Below, one piece after another: positions 31,852 through 38,038 of a DNA stretch of 38,038 bases. How positions within the stretch are numbered: position 1 is the first letter of the stretch; every line of letters starts with the position of its first letter. The DNA is taken from IMG/VR virus record IMGVR_UViG_3300046167_000204, positions 1 to 38,038 of that record. The stretch is one strand, 5' to 3'. This stretch comes from a virus. The position numbers and the translations under genes are program-made. The notes beneath the pieces were generated by a model that worked only from the letters and a program-made list of their open reading frames with translations, was not told the DNA's origin and did not search any database.

Positions 31852-34800
31852 ATGTCGACTTTTGGAGACCTTAGTAAATATAAACAAAATGCTAGTACAT
31901 ATGCTGTACCTAGTTATGTTGCTAAACAAAAACATTCTCTTACTGATTTAAGAAAAGACGAAGAGTTTAATAAAGTAACAGAAAGATTTTTAACTTCTTT
32001 AGGAGAAGGAGAAACTGTTGGTGATTTGTTTGGTTATTTTAGAGGTGCTGATTATAATTTAGGTGATGCTACTAAAATGGTTTTTGAAAGTGGTAAGTTT
32101 AATCAACAACAAAAAACAGATTATCAGTATTTACGTAATAAATTTGATAACGCAGATGTAGGTGGTTTTGGGGAATGGGTTCGTGCAGGTGCAAATGTTA
32201 CCAAAGAAATTATAACAGACCCTACGATGATAGCTAGTGCATTATTTATTCCTTGGACAGGAGGAACTTCTGCTGCAGCTCGTATAGCTGCTGGTAAAGC
32301 TGTACAAACTACTTTAAAAAAATTAGCTAATAAAGAAATAGCTGAAGGTGTCTCTAAAGGAGTAGCTAAACTTCCCGGTCAAACTTTAAAAACTCCTATG
32401 AGTAAAAATGCTAAAACTGTTGTTGCAGGTACAGAAGGTTTTATTTATGGAAGTACGGCAAACTTTACAAAACAACATGCAGATGTAAATACTGATAGAA
32501 GAGAAGAAATAAAGCCTGAAGAAAGTTTAGCAATGGGAGCCATAACTGCAGCGATTCCTGCTGTTTTTAGAGGAGCTGGTGCAGGATACACAAAGTTTAA
32601 TAAATCTATAACTGATAGAAGGGCTGCAAAAATTGATGGTAACGAAGATTATAAAGTAGGAATCATTGATAAAGGTATTGAAAAAACAGATGCTATAGTA
32701 GATTATGTTACACCTAACATGAGAAAGCTTACAGGTTTTGTAAATAAACCTACCTCTATGCTTTTAGAAAAAATGGAAGCTTCTCCAAAACTTGACAAGA
32801 TTGTAAAGTATTTTAGGTATGATGCAGCTAGAAGTATAACTGCAAAAGATTACAACGTATCTAAAAAAGTTTCAAATAGAAGTTTTTATGAAGATGTTAA
32901 TTCTTTAATAGGGTTTAGAGGTGAGCAATTAAGAAGTATTTTAGACCCTTTAAAAACTAAAGGTAAAGTAATGGTTCCTAAATTAGGTTCTAGAGATGCA
33001 TTTTTTAAAATTCCATTTAAAGAAACTGCTAAAGCAGAAAGACAAAGTTTTTTTAAACGTCAAAGAATTGCAGATAATGTTAATGATGCATTAGCTTATT
33101 ATTTAAGAACAGGTAGGAAAACTGTGACAGTTGATGGTAAGCAAATTAAATTAGAAAAAGCTTTTAAATTAACAGATAAATCAACAGATGATATAATAAC
33201 AGCCGGACAAAGCATTAAGAAATTAATGACTGAAATTAGAAATGATGCGAAAAAAGAAGGTTTAGAAATTGGTTTAATAAAAAATTATTTACCTAGAGGT
33301 TTTTCTTACGGAGAAGTTAAGTCTGAAATAAAAAACTTAGAAAAAGGTATAGAAGGTAAATTAGTAAAAGAATTAAAAGCTAAAGAAGGTTTAAAAACTA
33401 ATGAAGAAGTTATAACCTTATTAGAAGAAATAATTAATCCTTCTACAGTAACTGGTAAAAGTTACACCGAGTTAGCAACTGTTGGTAAAGGAGCTACTAG
33501 AGGAGCATATTTTTCAAAACGTACTCCCGGACTGACAAAAGAAAGAACTCTTAAAAACATAGATGAAAATAATATTGTTGATTATTTAGATAATAATGTT
33601 GAAAATTTATTAAATGATTATATACATCAATCTTCTAATTTTATACAGAGAAAAGCTGGATTAGGAGAAGACTTAGATGAGTTTATTACAAGATTTGTAA
33701 ATCCTATAAAAGAAGAATTAGCTGCTAAAGGTAAAAAACTTAGTTCACAAGAGTACAAAAGATTAGAAGATATTTATTTAGTAACTACTGGTCAAGTGCA
33801 ACAAATAGATAATGTTATTGGTAGAACTCTATCAGACATTGCTGTTGTTGGAAATCAATTAGCTTTGTTACCCATGGCTACTATAACAAGTTTATCAGAG
33901 GTTGCTGTTCCTTTAGTTAGAGGAGCAGGTAAAAAATCTTTTCAAAAAGGTAAAACAGAATCTGGAGTAGATAAGGGAGGAGTAAGAATTCTTTGGGAAA
34001 CTGCAGGAGACTACAGGAAAATGTGGTGGAATGATGTAGTTAAAAAAGATATTTCTGATGCTAGACCTGATTCTTTAAAAGAGTTAAACAGATTTAATAG
34101 GGCTATGAATAGAGCAGGAGAGGACAGGTCTCTTGCTATGTATGGTCAAGGTTTTGGAAGACGTGCAACTCAAGCACAAAACAAATTCTTTAAAATAAAT
34201 TTACTACATGACTGGACAAGATTTGTACAGCTTACAAGTTTTAATGTTGGTAAAGCTAAGATGTATGAAAACTTACACGAACTTACTACTACTAAAAAAA
34301 TTTCTACAAAAAGAAAAATAAGACTTACTAACGAATTAAAAGAGTTAGGTGTAGATGTAACATCGGGTAAAAGATGGGTGAAGTCTGGTGGAAAAGCTTC
34401 TGGTAAATTTTATGATGAAAACTTTTTACCTAGTGCTGCAAGATATGTAGATGAAGTTATTATGAATCCTACTGCTGCATCTAATCAAAAACCTTTATGG
34501 CATTCAATGCCTTCAACAAGATGGGCTTTTGGTTTAATGGGTTTTCCTACTGCTTTTAGTAATACAGTATTAAAAAATGCAGCTAGAGAAATTGCTATTG
34601 ATGTAAAGACTGGTAGTTTAAAAGGAACTGGACAAGCTGTATCAGGAGTTACTGCTATGACATCTATAGCTATGTTTGGTAACACTATTAGGAGTAACGG
34701 TAAAAATTTAGAAGACCTTGAAAGCGGTGAAAAAGACATAGGTGATGAAGTATTAGATGCTGCAATTAGGACAGGTTTATTAGGACCAACTGAACAATTA

Positions 34801-36351
34801 TACAGAACTCAAAAAGGTTTAGAATATGATAACTTTGCAAGGTCTATTACCCAAAGATTTACAGGTCCGGCAGTAGATGACATATTAAGATTTTTTGATG
34901 ATTGGACAGGACCTTTAAGTTTTGGAGTTGATGAAGTTCCCGGAATTGCATTGTTAAGAAGTACAAATCCTGAAGCTTATAAAGAAATAAAGTCTGCTGC
35001 TAAAGAAGCTGATAAAGCTTTAGGTTTAACTAGAAAAACAAAAACTAAAGAAAAAGAAGAAAAGGTTTACATACCTTTATATTCAACCGGTGGAATAGTA
35101 AAAGGTAAAGATGACGTACCTTATACTAAAGAAGACCCTTCAGACAGAGTAGATTCTTTTACAGGTAAACCTTACTCTGACCAAATGACTAGGGTTGGAT
35201 TAGCTGATGGAGGAATGCCTAAACCACAAGAAAATAAAATAAATGTTTATTTTTATTTAAGAGAAAAAGGACTAAAACATAAGGCTATTGTTGGAATAAT
35301 GGCTAACATAGGTAAAGAAACTTACGATACATACTCTTATAAAACTCAGCAAAAAGATGGTCCGGGATATGGATTGTTTCAGTTAGACCCCGGTGGAGAC
35401 CATGTTAAACAATATAATATGTTTCTAGAAAGAAAGAAACAAAAAGATTCTATGGAATCTCAAATTGATTATTTCTTAGAAAGTATATATGATACAAAAA
35501 GTCCAGCATTAAAATCAAACGGTGTAGGAAACGCTAAAAATTTAAGAAACCTTTTTGATTCAGGAACTGTAAAAGAAATTACTCAGGGTATTACTGAAAA
35601 ATGGGAAAGACCTGATGATTATTTAAAAAGAGAAAAAAACCCGAAAGCTTGGAACAAAAATTTAAAAGACAGACAGGTTAGAGCTAATAAATTAAATAAA
35701 GAAGTTAATATATTTAATGAACAATTTGATTTTGTTTCTCAAAAAGATTTAAGATACTTACCTACTAACGCTAATAGAATAATTGACAAATTTACAAAAG
35801 TAAAAGGTAAAGTGTATTTACCTAAAAAAGAATCAGATAGTTTTAATCGTGAAATAACTGCTGAAAGAATGAGTGAAAGAGCTTTACGTAACGACCCCCA
35901 AGGTAAAGGATTTCATGGGGGAGACCCGGAATATGACCCTCGTGTAGTAACTGGAGACCCTTCTGAAATTAGAGGTAGAGAAGGTTTAGATAAATATGGA
36001 ACAAGACCAAAAATTTATAGAGCTATTGACCCTGTAGGTGCTATTTTTCACGATAAATATACCTTAAAAAATATGGGTCAGTTTGATAAAGGTTCTCCTG
36101 CTATACGTGGAGGATATATGAAATACACTGATGAGCTTTTATTATCTTCTACGAAAAACAATTCAATGAAAAAAAATACAGAGCCACATGAGTATATGCA
36201 TAGAGGGTTGTTAGGTAAGGGATTAACGTCTGACCAAGAGCATGATTATATTGATGAAGTTTTTGAAAAAAAAGAAATGAAAGAATTTAAAGATAAAATA
36301 GAAAACATGGACATGGAAGAGTTAATAAAATACAGAGAAAAACTTTCATAA
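31852..36351 (+). CDS. giant internal virion protein with tail-lysozyme-like and HExxH domains (1499 aa)
   Basis: The largest single intact ORF of the window. Residues ~1-1080 are helical with hydrophobic segments (e.g. about 120-145 and 655-685), as in podovirus ejection proteins. At about 1090-1120 comes a linker with DRVDSFTGKPYSDQMTRVG. Residues about 1124-1280 resemble phage tail lysozymes (KHKAIVGIMANIGKETYDTY, then GYGLFQLDPGGDH), which cut peptidoglycan to let DNA pass. The extreme C-terminus has EPHEYMHRGLLG with a zincin-type HExxH (H1446, E1447, H1450) and later acidic residues (EHDYIDEVFE). Protease activity is inferred from the motif only. Its TAA shares a base with the next ATG. 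Confidence 0.7.
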   Translation: MSTFGDLSKYKQNASTYAVPSYVAKQKHSLTDLRKDEEFNKVTERFLTSLGEGETVGDLFGYFRGADYNLGDATKMVFESGKFNQQQKTDYQYLRNKFDNADVGGFGEWVRAGANVTKEIITDPTMIASALFIPWTGGTSAAARIAAGKAVQTTLKKLANKEIAEGVSKGVAKLPGQTLKTPMSKNAKTVVAGTEGFIYGSTANFTKQHADVNTDRREEIKPEESLAMGAITAAIPAVFRGAGAGYTKFNKSITDRRAAKIDGNEDYKVGIIDKGIEKTDAIVDYVTPNMRKLTGFVNKPTSMLLEKMEASPKLDKIVKYFRYDAARSITAKDYNVSKKVSNRSFYEDVNSLIGFRGEQLRSILDPLKTKGKVMVPKLGSRDAFFKIPFKETAKAERQSFFKRQRIADNVNDALAYYLRTGRKTVTVDGKQIKLEKAFKLTDKSTDDIITAGQSIKKLMTEIRNDAKKEGLEIGLIKNYLPRGFSYGEVKSEIKNLEKGIEGKLVKELKAKEGLKTNEEVITLLEEIINPSTVTGKSYTELATVGKGATRGAYFSKRTPGLTKERTLKNIDENNIVDYLDNNVENLLNDYIHQSSNFIQRKAGLGEDLDEFITRFVNPIKEELAAKGKKLSSQEYKRLEDIYLVTTGQVQQIDNVIGRTLSDIAVVGNQLALLPMATITSLSEVAVPLVRGAGKKSFQKGKTESGVDKGGVRILWETAGDYRKMWWNDVVKKDISDARPDSLKELNRFNRAMNRAGEDRSLAMYGQGFGRRATQAQNKFFKINLLHDWTRFVQLTSFNVGKAKMYENLHELTTTKKISTKRKIRLTNELKELGVDVTSGKRWVKSGGKASGKFYDENFLPSAARYVDEVIMNPTAASNQKPLWHSMPSTRWAFGLMGFPTAFSNTVLKNAAREIAIDVKTGSLKGTGQAVSGVTAMTSIAMFGNTIRSNGKNLEDLESGEKDIGDEVLDAAIRTGLLGPTEQLYRTQKGLEYDNFARSITQRFTGPAVDDILRFFDDWTGPLSFGVDEVPGIALLRSTNPEAYKEIKSAAKEADKALGLTRKTKTKEKEEKVYIPLYSTGGIVKGKDDVPYTKEDPSDRVDSFTGKPYSDQMTRVGLADGGMPKPQENKINVYFYLREKGLKHKAIVGIMANIGKETYDTYSYKTQQKDGPGYGLFQLDPGGDHVKQYNMFLERKKQKDSMESQIDYFLESIYDTKSPALKSNGVGNAKNLRNLFDSGTVKEITQGITEKWERPDDYLKREKNPKAWNKNLKDRQVRANKLNKEVNIFNEQFDFVSQKDLRYLPTNANRIIDKFTKVKGKVYLPKKESDSFNREITAERMSERALRNDPQGKGFHGGDPEYDPRVVTGDPSEIRGREGLDKYGTRPKIYRAIDPVGAIFHDKYTLKNMGQFDKGSPAIRGGYMKYTDELLLSSTKNNSMKKNTEPHEYMHRGLLGKGLTSDQEHDYIDEVFEKKEMKEFKDKIENMDMEELIKYREKLS

Positions 36352-36488
36352 TGATACTTTACACAGAGATACAACTTGAAAAGGCTTATAAAGTCTACAG
36401 AATCCACCAGATAGAAAAAGACTTAGGCTTTATGCAGTTAGAAGATTTTAGAATACTATACGAAGACTTGATGGCGGATGTAGTTTAA
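36351..36488 (+). CDS. 45-aa protein between virion and holin genes
   Basis: ATG at 36351 shares its A with the preceding TAA, and its own TAA shares a base with the following ATG. The peptide (MILYTEIQLEKAYKVYRIHQ, IEKDLGFMQLEDFRILYEDL) is helical and soluble. Coupling on both sides supports a real gene. Function unknown. Confidence 0.65.
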   Translation: MILYTEIQLEKAYKVYRIHQIEKDLGFMQLEDFRILYEDLMADVV

Positions 36489-36922
36489 TGGGTTTTCCAT
36501 TTGAAATAATAACTATGCTTGGCTCTACTGTACTTGGTGGAGTTATGAGTGTCTGGGCAGAGAGTCGTAAGGCTAAACAAGACAACCAGAAGTTACTTAT
36601 AACACGTGGCGAGTTTGAAATGAAAGCTCGTAAAGCTGCAAGAGATGTTAAAGATAAAGGATTCCAATGGACAAGAAGAATCATAGCACTAACATCAGTG
36701 TTTGCTATAGTAGTGTTACCTAAACTTGTAGCTGTGTATTATCCTAATGTAGATGTTACTGTAGGTTATACAAACTTTCAACCGGGATTCTGGTTCTTCA
36801 AAGAAGGTAGAGATGTATTTGAGTGGATAACTTTTCAAGGCTTGGTAATAACACAACTAGATACTAACCTAGTATCAGCTATCATAGGTATGTACTTTGG
36901 TGGTAGTTTAGTTAAGAAGTAA
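36488..36922 (+). CDS. putative holin-type membrane protein (144 aa)
   Basis: Hydrophobic segments occur at residues ~5-25 (FEIITMLGSTVLGGVMSVWA), ~64-82 (IIALTSVFAIVVLPKLVAVY) and ~118-141 (FQGLVITQLDTNLVSAIIGM). Between the first two lies a Lys/Arg-rich cytoplasmic helix. Three membrane segments in a small late phage protein fit the three-TM holin families (as in gene transfer agents), which open the inner membrane for lysis. No endolysin gene follows directly. A structural membrane role is the alternative. Confidence 0.55.
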   Translation: MGFPFEIITMLGSTVLGGVMSVWAESRKAKQDNQKLLITRGEFEMKARKAARDVKDKGFQWTRRIIALTSVFAIVVLPKLVAVYYPNVDVTVGYTNFQPGFWFFKEGRDVFEWITFQGLVITQLDTNLVSAIIGMYFGGSLVKK

Positions 36923-36923
36923 T

Positions 36924-37205
36924 ATGAACGATTGGGTACAAGCTATAGAGACTATAGGTATACCGGCAGCAGGTGCAGCAGGTTTAGGGTACTTAGTATG
37001 GATACTTTTCAAGTCTTTAATAGCAGACATACATAAGAAGTTAGATACTCAACAAGGCATGATAGTTGCATTGATAGATAGAATAAGACAGATGGATAAC
37101 GACATGATTAGAATAGATGCTATGTGTCGGGCAGCAATGGGTTTAAAACCTGATATAGATAGGATAGCTAGAGCAGATGGAAAGAAAGACCAAAGAAAAG
37201 ATTAA
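36924..37205 (+). CDS. small membrane protein (93 aa), holin or lysis accessory candidate
   Basis: One N-terminal transmembrane segment (about 12-34: GIPAAGAAGLGYLVWILFKS) is followed by a coiled coil (LDTQQGMIVALIDRIRQMDN) and a short basic tail. It starts 1 nt after the previous stop and overlaps csgF by 29 nt. The TM-plus-coil layout is common among phage lysis accessories, but no family is certain. Confidence 0.6.
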   Translation: MNDWVQAIETIGIPAAGAAGLGYLVWILFKSLIADIHKKLDTQQGMIVALIDRIRQMDNDMIRIDAMCRAAMGLKPDIDRIARADGKKDQRKD

Positions 37206-37653
37206 GTTTGAATTTTCAGTAATTACTATTTTTGTATTACTGTTTTCAATTAGTGTATTAAGAGCTGATGAAATGGTATTCAAGTTTAAAAGTCCTAGCT
37301 TCAATGGTGTTGGTACATCATCACATTATCTTACTATACAAAACCAAGAGTTCAATCGTAAAGCAGCTTTGAAGGCAGAGATAAAAGCACTTCAAGATGA
37401 GATAGAAAGAGATAAAGAGAATACAACACTTGCAAGGTTTATAAGGAACTTAGAATCTAGAATATATGCACAGTTATCTAGACAGCTTGTAGAGAACTTG
37501 TTTGGTGAGACTGCTAGTGATAGTGGTGTATTAGAATTAGAAGGTAACAGAATAGAATACACTGTTATAGATGGAATAATAACTTTAACAATAACGGATT
37601 CAAATGGTGATACAACGACTATATCTTTGCCTGTTGGTAACTTTACTTTCTAA
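37177..37653 (+). CDS. csgF: CsgF-like curli pore accessory protein
   Basis: A 158-aa exported protein. The signal peptide spans residues ~11-30 (FEFSVITIFVLLFSISVLRA), with likely cleavage before D31. The mature start EMVFKFKSPSFNG parallels the N-terminal motif of CsgF (TMTFQFRNPNFGG), the part that inserts in the CsgG pore. The C-terminal part (YAQLSRQLVENLFGE, then YTVIDGIITLTITDSNGDT) follows the family pattern. In bacteria CsgF caps the CsgG secretion pore and helps attach curli. The gene overlaps csgG by 50 nt in another frame. No csgA or csgB (curlin) gene is in the window. Confidence 0.85.
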   Translation: MERKTKEKIKFEFSVITIFVLLFSISVLRADEMVFKFKSPSFNGVGTSSHYLTIQNQEFNRKAALKAEIKALQDEIERDKENTTLARFIRNLESRIYAQLSRQLVENLFGETASDSGVLELEGNRIEYTVIDGIITLTITDSNGDTTTISLPVGNFTF

Positions 37654-38038
37654 CTGTGCAGTTATAAGTCATAACGAAGATTTAGTATTATCAAAGAAGA
37701 TACAATCTCCGGACATATTAGAACTACAGTCAGAAGAACTAAAGAATTTACCGGCAGCTTCAGTGATGCCAACAGTAGCTATATACCCTAATAGCTTTAA
37801 AGATTTAACAGGGCAGAGAAGAAGTAACAGTACGTTTGCTTTATTTAGTACAGCTATTACACAAGCTCCAGAAGCTTTTCTTATAAGAGCTTTGAAGCAT
37901 ACTTCAGGTGGAGAGTTTTTTAGAGTTGTAGAAAGAGTAGGCTTGGATGACCTAACAAAAGAAAGACAACTTATTAGAAGTACTCGTAAAGAGTTTAAAG
38001 AAGATAACAAAATGAAACCCTTGCTATTTGCAGGGTTG
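37604..38038 (+). CDS. csgG: CsgG-like outer-membrane pore lipoprotein, 5' part (window edge)
   Basis: The ORF starts at ATG 37604 within csgF and is open to the window end (145 codons). Residues 1-18 (MVIQRLYLCLLVTLLSNC) are a lipoprotein signal with lipobox LSNC (C18; Asn at -1 is slightly unusual). The mature part shows the CsgG pattern: VAIYPNSFKDLTGQRRS, FSTAITQAPEAFLIRAL, FFRVVERVGLDDLTKERQLI, KMKPLLFAGL. CsgG forms a large oligomeric beta-barrel export pore in the outer membrane. The start overlaps csgF, as expected of coupled partner genes. The rest lies beyond the window. Confidence 0.85.
   Translation, partial: MVIQRLYLCLLVTLLSNCAVISHNEDLVLSKKIQSPDILELQSEELKNLPAASVMPTVAIYPNSFKDLTGQRRSNSTFALFSTAITQAPEAFLIRALKHTSGGEFFRVVERVGLDDLTKERQLIRSTRKEFKEDNKMKPLLFAGL

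Noticed and set aside
32790-32830. TTGACA with a TATGAT word within the 1499-aa gene
   Set aside because: The spacing is about 20 bp, outside the useful range.

Overview
The window is a large, AT-rich segment of a tailed bacteriophage. It carries a complete packaging and virion module of podovirus type: TerS, TerL, portal, scaffold, major capsid protein, two tail-tube-like proteins, a giant tail fibre and several large internal virion proteins. There is no tape measure, tail tube or sheath gene. Families recalled from memory (small basic proteins next to terL, fibre GIGT-SP repeats with an S74 chaperone, CsgF/CsgG) point to a marine phage, plausibly of SAR11-like or other marine Alphaproteobacteria. 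Host and genus are inference; no database search was possible. No phage RNA polymerase, DNA polymerase, integrase or tRNA was seen. Several perfect sigma70-type promoters (TTGACA-17-TATAAT) suggest reliance on host RNA polymerase.

Layout: (1) 1-223 is non-coding, rich in inverted repeats, and preceded on the minus strand by a perfect consensus promoter: a candidate structured RNA. (2) 224-5569 is a leftward array of about 23 mostly tiny genes, many overlapping by ATGA/TAATG and several shorter than 60 codons, including 26-32 aa single-helix membrane peptides, a CxxC...CxxC mini-protein and a Gp88-like cysteine-rich protein. A strong plus-strand terminator interrupts this array near 3.6 kb. 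(3) About 5.6-6.44 kb is an intergenic control region with two inverted DnaA boxes between the arms of a near-perfect 22-bp inverted repeat, 22-bp-phased direct repeats, G-tracts and back-to-back perfect promoters: a candidate replication origin and divergent promoter. (4) 6442-12333 is the packaging module, with four small basic proteins, an HTH protein, and a gene overprinted on the portal 3' end. (5) 13026-13159 is a multi-hairpin leader with three copies of a GCTACC...AGCCC module just before the scaffold gene. (6) 13160-25089 holds scaffold, capsid, a UUCG-hairpin terminator, the tail tube pair and a fibre of about 2480 codons that is split by two compensating frameshifts. (7) 25108-36351 is a small virion protein with an apparent +1 frameshift, then five long internal/ejection-type proteins; the last has a tail-lysozyme-like domain and a C-terminal HExxH motif. 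(8) 36351-38038 has small membrane proteins (holin candidates), then csgF and the 5' part of csgG, cut by the window end.

Working together: rightward transcription from the origin region makes packaging, capsid and tail parts. An RNA leader and a post-capsid terminator probably tune scaffold and capsid dosage. The last genes act at the membranes: entry proteins, putative holins, and a CsgG/CsgF outer-membrane pore without curlin subunits. The leftward array probably holds early host-interaction genes. Three apparent frameshifts could be sequence errors, and this is flagged in the entries concerned.
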